Shown: in pieces, positions 8,346 through 16,703 of the stretch
How positions within the stretch are numbered: position 1 is the stretch's first letter
Layout: every line of letters starts with the position of its first letter
Notes under the pieces: model-generated
Database searches by the model: none
Told to the model about the DNA's origin: nothing
The model's input: the letters and a program-made list of their open reading frames with translations, nothing else
Assembly: GCA_031422195.1 (NCBI GenBank)
Contig: JANOPZ010000088.1
Coordinates: 1-32,937, forward strand
DNA from: JALOTE01 sp031422195
Lineage (GTDB): Bacteria > Pseudomonadota > Alphaproteobacteria > Rhizobiales > Rhizobiaceae
Direction: 5' to 3'
Length of the DNA stretch: 32,937 nucleotides
Made by a program: the position numbers and the translations under genes

Positions 8346-9236
8346 TCAAATACCCTCTGTTTTTTTGCGCTCACGTTTTTGCCGCCATCTGGCAAATTCT
8401 TGCTTCAAATTTTGATAGTTTCCAAAGATGGGCACCATAATTTCAAATTTTGCTGACATCAAATCTTTGGACGGAACACATGCCGTTAAAACCAATTCCT
8501 GATGCTCAACTGGCGCCCAAATACGGGAAAAGCCAATAAACCGCGAACTGATTTGGGCGCGCAATTCAGCGATGCGCAAGGAATGGGCGCGGTAAATGCG
8601 AAATGCGGAATAAAGCGCGACAACCATCGCAACGCCAAAAATAACCAACAACATATTGAGATTGCCGGAATAGGTGCCGGTGACCATCGCATAAATCCAA
8701 ATCAAGGCAGCAAACAACACAAAAGCCTTTGAAATACGAAAGGCCACATCGACACCTTCAAGCTCATCGCGATATTTAGTTTCATTGGCGGCATCAATTT
8801 CGCGCAGCTTTTTATCAAATTCAAACAGGCGTTGGTTTTCTTCATCTGAATGTTCAACGCCCCTCGCATCGCGCAAAACATCAAAAGCAGGATAGATCAA
8901 ATCATCAATCGCATCCCATCCAGACAGGGGCGTGATCGCGGGTGGCAAGTAAGCCCCGATACGGTCAAACGCGACGTGGGTAATGTGAATGGCAGTCAAA
9001 AATACAAATAAAATAAGCAGCAACGCAAAGTCGGAAACACCCAGAATATCAAATATGGTTTGGTAGTTACCAACGACCTCTTTGACCAAATCAAGATTAG
9101 GCAAAAAGCCGGTCGAGACGCTGCCAATTTCAGTAAATCCAGCCAGCACATAGAAAAACACACCGGCCACGATCAGCCGTGATGTCATAAAATTGGAGAA
9201 CCGGATAACGCTTTGAAGTAAGCCTTCGATATCCAT
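8346..9236 (-). CDS. Four-helix membrane protein, unrecognised
   Basis: A 296-residue protein I cannot assign. Four hydrophobic segments are visible at about 20-40, 68-88, 168-188 and 193-212. Between the second and third lies a charged loop of about 75 residues (100-165), rich in D/E/K/R. The C-terminal 75 residues are soluble and basic, ending in a KR-rich tail (RWRQKRERKKTEGI). There is no signal peptide and no transporter signature. It lies between the class II aldolase and hydA, reading the same way, with about 85 bases before hydA. A role in membrane sensing or as an accessory to the pathway is possible but only inferred from position. Confidence 0.75.
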   Translation of the reverse strand: MDIEGLLQSVIRFSNFMTSRLIVAGVFFYVLAGFTEIGSVSTGFLPNLDLVKEVVGNYQTIFDILGVSDFALLLILFVFLTAIHITHVAFDRIGAYLPPAITPLSGWDAIDDLIYPAFDVLRDARGVEHSDEENQRLFEFDKKLREIDAANETKYRDELEGVDVAFRISKAFVLFAALIWIYAMVTGTYSGNLNMLLVIFGVAMVVALYSAFRIYRAHSLRIAELRAQISSRFIGFSRIWAPVEHQELVLTACVPSKDLMSAKFEIMVPIFGNYQNLKQEFARWRQKRERKKTEGI

Positions 9237-9300
9237 GGCTATCAGAGTTCCGCCTTATTGGTGCAAAACGCCACTGTTTGATTGGGCGATTGTACCAAAC

Positions 9301-10029
9301 CTATGTCGCATAATCCGGCTCATCACGGTCAAGCATCCGTTTCATCTCATTAAAATGCGCCGTTCTAGCGTCATTGTAATCTTCCCAGCCCAAGGCTGTT
9401 TCTTCAGCCAAAGCCGGGTTCATTTCATTGAGCGGTTGCCCGGTTGAATAGGCCGTGACCAGTGTGCGGCACGCCCGTTCCAAATAATACATACGGTCAA
9501 AGGCTTCAGCGACAGTTGCGCCCAAAGTCAGCACGCCATGGTTGGCCATGATCACCGAGGAATGATTGCCAATCGTCCGGGAAATCCGCTCGCCCTCAGC
9601 TTCACCTGTGGCAATGCCGCCAAAATGGCGATCGATCGCGATGCGCTTATAAAATTGTGCCGTATTCTGGTCTATCGGCTTTAGCGTCGGGTCTTTAAGC
9701 GATGCCAGAACGGTTGCATGAAGCGGGTGCAAATGCAGCACGACACGGCCTTGTGCGCAATTGCGGTGGATTGCCGAATGGATCGACCACGCCGACGGAT
9801 CTGGGGCATCACTGCGCTTCATGGTTTCCTGATCATCGGCGTCACACAGCAGCAGGTCACTGGCTTTGATATGCGAAAAATGCACCCAGCGCGGGTTCAT
9901 CAAAAACTGTTTGCCATCCGGCGAAACAGCTACTGAAAAATGGTTTGCAACGGCCTCATGCCACCCTGCACGCGCAGCCAAGCGAAACGCTGCGGCCAAA
10001 TCTACGCGCAATTCCCAATTATTGTTCAT
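9301..10029 (-). CDS. Class II aldolase/adducin family protein
   Basis: A 242-residue protein of the zinc-dependent class II aldolase (fuculose-1-phosphate aldolase/adducin) family. Zinc ligands are seen in VVLHLHPLHATVLASL (HxH) and in IMANHGVLTLG (third His). The sequence starts LRVDLAAAFRLAARAGWHEA and ends with a charged tail. Members cleave phosphorylated sugars or decarboxylate, but many are uncharacterised, and no substrate can be read here. Its ATG overlaps by ATGA the stop of the hydA relic immediately upstream, so its translation may depend on that short ORF. The location inside the pyrimidine locus is suggestive, not proof, of a linked role. Confidence 0.85.
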   Translation of the reverse strand: MNNNWELRVDLAAAFRLAARAGWHEAVANHFSVAVSPDGKQFLMNPRWVHFSHIKASDLLLCDADDQETMKRSDAPDPSAWSIHSAIHRNCAQGRVVLHLHPLHATVLASLKDPTLKPIDQNTAQFYKRIAIDRHFGGIATGEAEGERISRTIGNHSSVIMANHGVLTLGATVAEAFDRMYYLERACRTLVTAYSTGQPLNEMNPALAEETALGWEDYNDARTAHFNEMKRMLDRDEPDYAT

Positions 10030-10151
10030 GTGAAATCGTCCGTCAACTTAATGCCGATTTCAACAATCTTCCCCCCTGAGATTTTGACATCGGCTTTATA
10101 GGTGAGATCAGCGGTAACGATGGTTCCGTTGCGGATTGTGGTGGTGGTCAT
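10026..10151 (-). pseudogene. Truncated 5' relic of a second hydA, coupled to the aldolase gene
   Basis: A 41-codon ORF starting at ATG 10151. Its residues 6-36 (IRNGTIVTADLTY, then KADVKISGGKIVEIGIKL) match residues 10-40 of HydA with 27 of 31 identical. A run of 32 bases (10105-10136) is identical to 8203-8234 inside hydA. After about 36 residues the similarity ends and the frame closes with TGA, which overlaps the ATG of the aldolase gene as ATGA. An SD-like AAGGGA lies upstream. It is best explained as the leftover start of a duplicated or rearranged dihydropyrimidinase gene; it may still be translated as a leader peptide. Confidence 0.85.
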
Positions 10152-10194
10152 GGTTGTTTCCCTTAAGGACCAAGGATTCTGATTTGAGATGCTG

Positions 10195-10431
10195 TTATCG
10201 CACAACTATCGCCAGATGCTGCGCGGTTTTGCCAACGTGGGACCTGAAATAAGTCTTCCAACTTGGATTTGACAAAAGGTAGTCAGCAAGTACCTGTTCA
10301 GTATCAAAGGCCTGTTCATCAATTATTTCGTTACTACCTGGAGGAAATGCGCGAAACTTTGCTGGACGGCCATCTTTATAACCACGTTTAACTGCACGAC
10401 AGCGCGGCCAGATCGTCGAAGTTACTTTCAT
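10195..10431 (-). CDS. Small hypothetical protein
   Basis: I do not recognise this 78-residue ORF. The ATG at 10431 overlaps the stop of the amidohydrolase gene as ATGA, a strong hint of translational coupling. The frame extends further upstream but would then overlap the amidohydrolase by more than 60 bases. The protein is basic at the start (PRCRAVKRGYKDGRPAKFR) and has an acidic middle (SNEIIDEQAFDTEQ), with no membrane segment or cysteine-metal motif. It could be a real small protein or a chance frame; the start overlap is the main support. Confidence 0.5.
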   Translation of the reverse strand: MKVTSTIWPRCRAVKRGYKDGRPAKFRAFPPGSNEIIDEQAFDTEQVLADYLLSNPSWKTYFRSHVGKTAQHLAIVVR

Positions 10432-11675
10432 GACACCACCACCGCCGTCTCCAGCGCTGCATGCAGCAACACATCCGTCCCCGCCGCTGCCCATTCTTTG
10501 GAAATCTCTTCAGCCTCGTTGTGGCTTAGCCCACCAACACACGGGCACATAATCATGACGGTTGGCGCAATGCGGTTTATCCAGCAGGCATCGTGGCCGG
10601 CGCCGGATACGATGTCCATATGGCTGTAGCCCAGCCGTTCGGCAGCATTTCGCACGGTTTTCACAAGACCTGCATCAAACGTCACCGGGTCAAAATGGCC
10701 GACATCTTCAATGGCGGATCCAAGGCCAAGCTCAGCCGCAACAGCTTGGGCCGCCCGCAACACTTCGCCCTTCATCAAATCCAGTTTGGCTTGTTCAGGC
10801 GAGCGAATATCCACCGTGAACACCACTTTACCCGGAATCACGTTGCGGCTGTTTGGAAATACTTTCACCTGCCCCACCGCGCCGACCGCATTTGGCTGAT
10901 GTGCCATCGCAATTTGATGCACGCGTTCGGTAATACGCGCCATGCCAAGCCCGGCGTTGACGCGCATATTCATCGGCGTTGAACCAGTATGCGCATCCTT
11001 GCCGGTGAGCGTGATTTCCAGCCACCAGAGCCCCTGCCCGTGTGTAACAACGCCGATGGTTTTGCCTTCCGCCTCTAAAATCGGCCCTTGCTCAATATGC
11101 AGTTCAAGCATTGCGTGCATTTTGCGGGCGCCAACAACCTCGTCGCCTATCCAGCCGATGCGGGCGAGTTCTTCACCAAACAATTTACCGTCAAGATCCT
11201 CGCGGACATAAGCATAGTCTTGCGTATGAATGCCCGCAAACACGCCGGAAGCCATCATAGCAGGTGCAAAGCGCGCGCCTTCCTCATTGGTCCAATTGGT
11301 CACCACAATCGGGTGCTTGGTTTTAATGCCGAGGTCATTCATTGTGCGCACAACTTCAAGCGCGCCAAGCACACCCAGCACGCCATCATGTTTGCCGCCG
11401 GTCGGCTGCGTATCGAGGTGCGACCCCATGTAGACGGGCAGCGCGGAAGCGTCTTCGCCAGCCCGCGTTGCAAACATATTGCCCATTGTGTCGACGCCGA
11501 TGGTCATGCCTTCAGCTTGGCACCAACGCTGAAACAGATGACGGCCCTCGGAATCTTCATCGGTCAAAGTCTGGCGGTTATTGCCGCCTGCGACACCCGG
11601 GCCGATCTTGGCCATGTCCATCAACATGTCCCATAATCGATCTGGGTTGGTGCGAAGATTGGCGCGAAGGGTCAT
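10428..11675 (-). CDS. N-carbamoyl-beta-alanine amidohydrolase (M20 family, beta-ureidopropionase)
   Basis: Hydrolyses N-carbamoyl-beta-alanine to beta-alanine, CO2 and ammonia, step three of uracil catabolism. About 415 residues from ATG 11675 show the M20/HyuC/allantoate amidohydrolase motifs: GSHLDTQPTGGKHDGVLG (metal His and bridging Asp), NEEGARF (catalytic Glu pair), LELHIEQGP, and SGAGHDACWI near the C-terminus. Homologues include hydantoin-utilisation HyuC and allantoate amidohydrolases; the preTA and hydA neighbours favour the pyrimidine role. I chose 11675 over the upstream in-frame ATG at 11816 because the earlier 47 codons read through repeat element A and GGAG lies just before 11675. 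Confidence 0.9.
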   Translation of the reverse strand: MTLRANLRTNPDRLWDMLMDMAKIGPGVAGGNNRQTLTDEDSEGRHLFQRWCQAEGMTIGVDTMGNMFATRAGEDASALPVYMGSHLDTQPTGGKHDGVLGVLGALEVVRTMNDLGIKTKHPIVVTNWTNEEGARFAPAMMASGVFAGIHTQDYAYVREDLDGKLFGEELARIGWIGDEVVGARKMHAMLELHIEQGPILEAEGKTIGVVTHGQGLWWLEITLTGKDAHTGSTPMNMRVNAGLGMARITERVHQIAMAHQPNAVGAVGQVKVFPNSRNVIPGKVVFTVDIRSPEQAKLDLMKGEVLRAAQAVAAELGLGSAIEDVGHFDPVTFDAGLVKTVRNAAERLGYSHMDIVSGAGHDACWINRIAPTVMIMCPCVGGLSHNEAEEISKEWAAAGTDVLLHAALETAVVVS

Positions 11676-11766
11676 GTTGAAGGCTCCATTGTATGAAGCC
11701 ATGTCGCCATAAAATGCGGGTTGTTGCAACAAAAACTCTTCAATTCCATGCGCAATATTTATCGTA

Positions 11767-11864
11767 GTCACCCCCGCCACTTTCTTGAGCGGGGGCCTAG
11801 ACTTTCTCTCTTGCAATCAAAATCTCAAACAAGTCTGGGTCCCCGCAATAAATGCGGGGATGAC
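11767..11864. repeat. Palindromic repeat element, copy A
   Basis: About 98 bases with inverted ends (gtcacccccgc / gcggggatgac) and an inner inverted pair (gcctagactt / aagtctgggtc). Each half can itself fold into a GC-rich hairpin: cccccgc...gcggggg on the left and ccccgc-aataaat-gcgggg on the right. It starts 22 bases past the cupin stop. The family matches copy B in inverted orientation. It has no ORF of its own. It resembles the short interspersed palindromes of alphaproteobacteria, but I assign no named family. Confidence 0.8.
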
Positions 11865-11885
11865 TAAGATTATAATTTTGTTGAT

Positions 11886-12185
11886 TTATTTAAGCTCAAC
11901 CTCAACAAACGTCATCGGCTTGTCGCCGCCATTGATAACATTATGATGCACGCCTTCCATGCGGTTGTAAGCAACACCCGCCAGCATTGTCACTGTTCGC
12001 GAAGTGCCATCCGGGTCTTCGAGCAACAGCGTGCAATCAGTCACGGGTGTCACCACATAATCATAACCGTGGATGTGCCAGCCGGTTTCTGCGCCCGGTT
12101 CAAAATCAAACCGCGTTACACGCACACGGGCGTTGTCGATGAGGATTGTGGCGGTTGCAGTGAGGCGGGCATGGAAGTTTGACAT
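11886..12185 (-). CDS. Small single-domain cupin protein
   Basis: A 99-residue cupin: the first motif reads GAETGWHIHGYDYVVTPVTD (His-x-His with downstream residues for a metal), and the second is shorter, AGVAYNRMEGVHHNVIN, with a His near its end. Such proteins form a small beta-barrel that often binds a divalent metal; functions range from enzymes to sugar or hormone binding. In pyrimidine clusters a cupin of this type is sometimes found near beta-alanine genes, but no reaction can be named. It lies alone between two copies of a palindromic repeat, with copy A past its stop and copy B before its start, so it may have its own promoter or be bracketed by processing sites. Confidence 0.8.
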   Translation of the reverse strand: MSNFHARLTATATILIDNARVRVTRFDFEPGAETGWHIHGYDYVVTPVTDCTLLLEDPDGTSRTVTMLAGVAYNRMEGVHHNVINGGDKPMTFVEVELK

Positions 12186-12247
12186 AAGTTACTGCGCCAC
12201 AAATTGAAGATGTTTGCAATGGGTTGACAGTGTAGATCTTTCAATTA

Positions 12248-12356
12248 GTCACCCCCGCCTCTTGTGCGGGGACCCAGACTTTCTTTCATTCGAATGTGTT
12301 AGGGCAATTTTAAAAATCAAGTCTAGGCCGCCGCACAAAAAAGAGGCGGGGGTGAC
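12248..12356. repeat. Palindromic repeat element, copy B
   Basis: About 109 bases, with ends gtcacccccgcctctt and aagaggcgggggtgac that are perfect inverted repeats of 16 bases. Inside are ggacccagactt and aagtctaggcc, again inverted. Nested hairpins form in each half. The 16-base gcggggacccagactt is shared exactly with the reverse complement of copy A, as is aagtctaggcc. It lies 25 bases past the mmsA stop. Confidence 0.8.
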
Positions 12357-12381
12357 CAAATACAAAACGCAGTGACTGTTT

Positions 12382-13872
12382 CTAACTCGGAAACGCAAAC
12401 GCCGCGCCAGTCTTAATGCCCGCCGGCCAGCGTGTGGTAATCGTTTTCAGCCGTGTGTAAAAATGCACGCTCTCTGGCCCATAAGCGCCGTGATCGCCGA
12501 AAGATGAACGCTTCCAACCACCGAATGAATGATAAGCTACAGGCACCGGAATCGGCACGTTAATGCCCACCATGCCGACCTCGATCTGGTTAGCAAAATC
12601 ACGCGCGGCATCGCCATCGCGGGTAAAGATTGCAGTGCCGTTGCCATATTCATGGGCATTGATCATATCGACGGCCGTTTTGAAATCTGGCGAGCGTACG
12701 ACGGCGAGCACCGGCCCGAAGATTTCTTCTTTGTAAATCGTCATGTCGGTCGTAACGCGGTCAAACAATGTGCCGCCAACAAAATAGCCATTTTCATAGC
12801 CCTGCATCTTAAAGCCACGGCCATCAACAACTATTTCCGCACCTTCTTTAACGCCTTGATCGATATAGCCGAGCACTTTTTGCTGGTGCGCTTTTGTCAC
12901 CAGCGGGCCCATGTCGGCATCCATATCGGTGGCAGGCCCGATGCGCAGCGATTCAACGCGGGGTTTCAACTTAGCGATCAGTGCGTCCGCAGTCTTTTCG
13001 CCAACCGGAACCGCAACTGAAATCGCCATACAACGCTCACCGGCGGAACCGTAGCCCGCCCCCATCAGCGCGTCGGCGACCTGTTCCATGTCGGCATCCG
13101 GCATCACGATCATGTGGTTCTTTGCGCCCCCGAGCGCTTGAACGCGCTTTGCCGCAACCGTGCCGCGGCGGTAAACATATTCAGCAATCGGCGTAGAGCC
13201 GACAAACGAGACGGCTTTGATATCCGGATGGTCAAGAATGCCATCGACGATTTCTTTGTCGCCATGCACGACGTTGAATACGCCAGCAGGAAGGCCCGCC
13301 TCGCGGAACAAATCCCAGAGCATCATCGAGGCTGAAGGGTCGCGCTCAGAGGGCTTCAAAATAAAACAGTTTCCGCAGGCAATTGCCATTGGGAACATCC
13401 ACATTGGCACCATGGCAGGAAAGTTGAACGGCGTGATACCGGCCACCACACCAAGTGGTTGGCGATCAGAATAGGTGTCGATCGCAGGGCCGACGTTGCG
13501 GCTGAACTCGCCTTTCAGCATTTGCGGAATGCCGCAGGCAAAATCCACCACTTCAATGCCACGTGCCACTTCACCAAGTGCATCTGGATGGGTTTTACCA
13601 TGTTCGCGGCTGATCTCGCGGGCAATATTGTCAGCGTTGGCATCAAGCAAATTCTTGAAATTGAACATGATGCGCGCGCGCTTCATGGGCGGCATATCGC
13701 GCCATGCCGGAAAAGCGGCTTTGGCCTCAGCCACGGCGTCGTTCAATTCAGCAGGCGTTGACAGCGGCAATTCAGCAATTTGCTCGCCTGTTGCCGGATT
13801 AAACACTTGGGTTGTGCGGGTTGATCCAGACTTTACGCGTTTTGCGCCAACGGCATTTTCAATAATGTACAT
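12382..13872 (-). CDS. mmsA: Methylmalonate/malonate-semialdehyde dehydrogenase (CoA-acylating)
   Basis: Oxidises malonate semialdehyde (from beta-alanine) to acetyl-CoA and CO2, and in valine/inositol breakdown acts on methylmalonate semialdehyde to give propionyl-CoA. The 496 residues belong to the aldehyde dehydrogenase superfamily: GVVAGITPFNFPAMVPMWMF, VSFVGSTPIAEYVY, then YGSAGERCMAISVAV with the catalytic Cys near residue 281. The glycine-rich loop and the C-terminal EIFGPVLAVVR segment are present. The start at 13872 (MYIIENAV) lies 10 bases after the transaminase stop, with a GAGAG site; the longer frame from 13947 overlaps the upstream gene. It is co-directional with the transaminase, as expected for beta-alanine catabolism. 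Confidence 0.95.
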   Translation of the reverse strand: MYIIENAVGAKRVKSGSTRTTQVFNPATGEQIAELPLSTPAELNDAVAEAKAAFPAWRDMPPMKRARIMFNFKNLLDANADNIAREISREHGKTHPDALGEVARGIEVVDFACGIPQMLKGEFSRNVGPAIDTYSDRQPLGVVAGITPFNFPAMVPMWMFPMAIACGNCFILKPSERDPSASMMLWDLFREAGLPAGVFNVVHGDKEIVDGILDHPDIKAVSFVGSTPIAEYVYRRGTVAAKRVQALGGAKNHMIVMPDADMEQVADALMGAGYGSAGERCMAISVAVPVGEKTADALIAKLKPRVESLRIGPATDMDADMGPLVTKAHQQKVLGYIDQGVKEGAEIVVDGRGFKMQGYENGYFVGGTLFDRVTTDMTIYKEEIFGPVLAVVRSPDFKTAVDMINAHEYGNGTAIFTRDGDAARDFANQIEVGMVGINVPIPVPVAYHSFGGWKRSSFGDHGAYGPESVHFYTRLKTITTRWPAGIKTGAAFAFPS

Positions 13873-13882
13873 AACTAAGCTC

Positions 13883-15208
13883 TCAATCGAGTGTTTCGAG
13901 AATATCGCCAATGGTTTCAACGAGATGGTCAATCTGGTGTTTTTCAATAATCAGCGGCGGTGAAAGCGCAATTATATCGCCCGTTGTGCGGATCAAAACG
14001 CCTTTCTCATAGGCTGCAAGGAATGCCGCAAACGCGCGTTTGGTTGGTTTGCCCGGAATGGGTTCAAGCTCAATGCCGCCGATCAGGCCTAAATTGCGAA
14101 CGTCAATGACATGGCGTTTGCCTTTCAGTGAGTGCAGCGCCTCTTCCCAATAAGGGGCCAATGCTGCGCCGCGCTCAAACAGGCCGTCTTCTTTATAGGT
14201 CTCAAGCGTTGCCAAAGCGGCAGCTGATGCGATCGGGTTGCCGGAATACGTATAGCCGTGAAACAGCTCAATCGTGTTTTCAGGCGCACCCATAAACGCA
14301 TCATGGATTTCTTTTTTAACGATAACAGCGCCCATCGGGATAACGCCATTGGTCAGGCCCTTGGCTGTCACCATCATATCCGGAATGACGCCGAAATAAT
14401 CCGCAGCAAACGGCGAACCGAGGCGGCCATAGCCGGTGATCACTTCATCGAAAATAAGCACGATGCCATTATCGGTGCAATGCTTACGCAGCTTCTGTAA
14501 ATAGCCGAGCGGCGGAATGAGCACACCGGTTGAACCGGCAACCGGCTCAACAATCACGGCGGCAATGGTGGAAGCATCATGGAGCGTGATGATTTTCAGC
14601 AAATCATCTGCAAGCTCATGGCCATGTTCTGGCTGCCCTTTTGAGAAAGCGTTTTTGGCAAGATTGTGTGTGTGCGGCATGTGATCAACGCCAGCCAGCA
14701 ATGTGCCGAAATGCTTACGGTTGGCAACAATACCGCCCACCGAAATGCCACCGAAATTGGTGCCGTGATAACCGCGCTCACGGCCAATCAGGCGTGTGCG
14801 GGAACCATCGCCGCGCATACGGTGATAAGCAATCGCAATCTTTAGCGCAGTTTCAACCGACTCCGAGCCGGAGTTTGTGAAGAAGACATGTTCCATACCC
14901 GGCGGCGAAATGTCGATGATCCGGTTGGCAAGTTCAAATGCTTTGGGGTGGCCCATTTGGAACGCAGGCGCATAATCAAGTTCAGCAGCCTGCTTGGCAA
15001 TGGCTTCCACAATACGGGGCTGCGCATGACCGGCGTTGCAGCACCAAAGGCCTGCTGTGCCATCGAGAATCTGTCGTCCGTCCGCCGAAGTATAATACAT
15101 GCCATTGGCGGCCACCAACATGCGCGGGGCCTCTTTGAATTGCCGGTTGGCCGTGTAAGGCATCCAGAACGCACGCAAATCATTCGGCATATTCAAACGG
15201 TTCGACAT
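13883..15208 (-). CDS. Beta-alanine/omega-amino acid:pyruvate transaminase
   Basis: A class III PLP aminotransferase of 441 residues that probably converts beta-alanine plus pyruvate to malonate semialdehyde plus alanine. Motifs in order: GTAGLWCCNAGHAQPRIVEA, TNSGSESVETALKIA (PLP phosphate site), RGYHGTNFGGISVGG, IFDEVITGYGRLG with Asp254, and TAKGLTNGVIPMGAV with the Schiff-base Lys283. This pattern matches BauA-like omega-amino acid transaminases. The start has GAGG eight bases upstream. The adjacent mmsA takes the product, and hydA and the amidohydrolase supply the substrate. The 166 bases before it contain no ORF and probably its promoter. Confidence 0.93.
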   Translation of the reverse strand: MSNRLNMPNDLRAFWMPYTANRQFKEAPRMLVAANGMYYTSADGRQILDGTAGLWCCNAGHAQPRIVEAIAKQAAELDYAPAFQMGHPKAFELANRIIDISPPGMEHVFFTNSGSESVETALKIAIAYHRMRGDGSRTRLIGRERGYHGTNFGGISVGGIVANRKHFGTLLAGVDHMPHTHNLAKNAFSKGQPEHGHELADDLLKIITLHDASTIAAVIVEPVAGSTGVLIPPLGYLQKLRKHCTDNGIVLIFDEVITGYGRLGSPFAADYFGVIPDMMVTAKGLTNGVIPMGAVIVKKEIHDAFMGAPENTIELFHGYTYSGNPIASAAALATLETYKEDGLFERGAALAPYWEEALHSLKGKRHVIDVRNLGLIGGIELEPIPGKPTKRAFAAFLAAYEKGVLIRTTGDIIALSPPLIIEKHQIDHLVETIGDILETLD

Positions 15209-15374
15209 ATCAGCCTCAAAATCAGGGAAATGTGATGTGAATCTCTACGCTTGGCCGTTTGTGGCAGCAAGTGCAATTGCGGCGCGCAATCTTCCCATTT
15301 GCGCTCGCAGAACGATTATTAGCCAGAAGTCGACTATAAATTCTATTCAAAAATAAACAGAATCTACATTTCGT

Positions 15375-16685
15375 TTACTCAGCCGCAACTTTCATCGGAT
15401 TGTTCGGGTGCTGGGTCCAATTGCCATAACTCGGGCTAACCGGCTTGGCAGTGCGCTTATCCATCGCGCCAATTGGCAATTGCTCCATCGTGATGCAATC
15501 CTGAACCGGACAAACATTGACACACAAATTGCAGCCAACGCATTCCTCTTCAATGACTTCAAACTTGCGCGCACCATCCACGATCTGGGTAATTGCCTGA
15601 TGCGATGTGTCTTCACACGCAATGTGGCAACGACCGCATGAAATGCAGAGGTCTTGGTTGATGCGGGCTTTGGTGACGTAGTTCAAATTCAAATACTGCC
15701 AATCTGTCACGTTTGGCACCGCGCGCCCGATCACATGATCGAGGTTAGCGTGGCCTTTCTCATCCATCCAATGATGCAGGCCCTCAATCATTTCCTGCAC
15801 GATTTTGAAGCCATAGGTCATGGCCGCGGTGCACACCTGCACATTGCCTGCACCAAGCGTCATAAACTCTGCCGCATCGCGCCACGTGGTAATGCCGCCA
15901 ATGCCTGAAATTGGCATGCCATAAGTTTCAGGGCTGCGCGCAATTTCTGCCACCATATTCAGCGCAATTGGCTTCACAGCCGGGCCACAATAACCACCAT
16001 GCGTGCCTTTGCCGTCAATCATAGGTTCCGGTGCAAAATCATCGAGATTCACCGATGTGATCGAATTGATCGTGTTGATCAGCGACACCGCATCGGCTCC
16101 GCCACGTTTTGCAGCCTCAGCGGGCTTGCGAATGTCGCTGATATTCGGCGTCAATTTCACAATCACCGGCATACGCGTGTGCATTTTGCACCAGCGCGTT
16201 ACCATCTCAATATATTCAGGCACTTGCCCCACGGCAGAACCCATGCCGCGTTCGGCCATACCATGCGGGCAACCAAAGTTCAGTTCAATGCCATCAGCTT
16301 CGGTTTCTTCAACCGGCTTTAGGATAGCTTTCCAGCTTTCCTCATCGCACGGCACCATCAGAGATACGATCATAGCGCGGTCAGGCCAGTTTTTCTTAAC
16401 GCGCTTGATTTCCTGCAAATTAACTTGCAGCGGGCGGTCGGTGATCAATTCAATATTGTTCAGGCCAAGCAACCGGCGGTCAGCGCCCCAAATGGCACCA
16501 TAACGCGGGCCATTAACATTGACGACAGGAAAGCCCTCAGACCCTAATGTTTTCCAAACCACCCCGCCCCAGCCTGCCTGAAACGCCCGGACCACATTAT
16601 ACTCCTTGTCCGTTGGCGGCGCAGAGGCCAGCCAAAACGGGTTGGGCGATTTTATGCCTACAAATACGTTGCGGATATCAGCCAT
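15375..16685 (-). CDS. preA: NAD-dependent dihydropyrimidine dehydrogenase, subunit PreA
   Basis: Catalytic subunit of the NAD(P)H-dependent dihydropyrimidine dehydrogenase that reduces uracil and thymine. Residues 1-320 are a dihydroorotate dehydrogenase-like FMN barrel with PNPFWLASAPPT, ELNFGCPHGMAERGMG (active-site Cys followed by the flexible loop), VIVKLTPNISDI, SLINTINSI and GIGGITTWRDAAEFMTLGA. The C-terminus (about 340-400) has two [4Fe-4S] motifs, CISCGRCHIACED and CVGCNLCVNVCPVQDC, which pass electrons from PreT. The length matches the bacterial PreA. A GGAGA site precedes ATG 16685. Unlike the usual arrangement, preT is not adjacent: two other genes lie in between. Confidence 0.96.
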   Translation of the reverse strand: MADIRNVFVGIKSPNPFWLASAPPTDKEYNVVRAFQAGWGGVVWKTLGSEGFPVVNVNGPRYGAIWGADRRLLGLNNIELITDRPLQVNLQEIKRVKKNWPDRAMIVSLMVPCDEESWKAILKPVEETEADGIELNFGCPHGMAERGMGSAVGQVPEYIEMVTRWCKMHTRMPVIVKLTPNISDIRKPAEAAKRGGADAVSLINTINSITSVNLDDFAPEPMIDGKGTHGGYCGPAVKPIALNMVAEIARSPETYGMPISGIGGITTWRDAAEFMTLGAGNVQVCTAAMTYGFKIVQEMIEGLHHWMDEKGHANLDHVIGRAVPNVTDWQYLNLNYVTKARINQDLCISCGRCHIACEDTSHQAITQIVDGARKFEVIEEECVGCNLCVNVCPVQDCITMEQLPIGAMDKRTAKPVSPSYGNWTQHPNNPMKVAAE

Positions 16686-16703
16686 GCTTAGTCTCCGTTT
16701 GCG

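Noticed and set aside
10432..10494. Longer start for the 78-residue ORF
   Set aside because: The extra 21 codons are translation of the amidohydrolase gene in another frame and are glycine-rich and low in complexity.
11676..11816. In-frame N-terminal extension of the amidohydrolase
   Set aside because: The extra 47 codons are mostly reverse-strand translation of repeat element A and nearby non-coding DNA; GGAG before ATG 11675 and family length favour the shorter form.
13873..13947. N-terminal extension of mmsA
   Set aside because: It overlaps the end of the transaminase gene in another frame; the MYIIENAV start fits the family and has GAGAG upstream.
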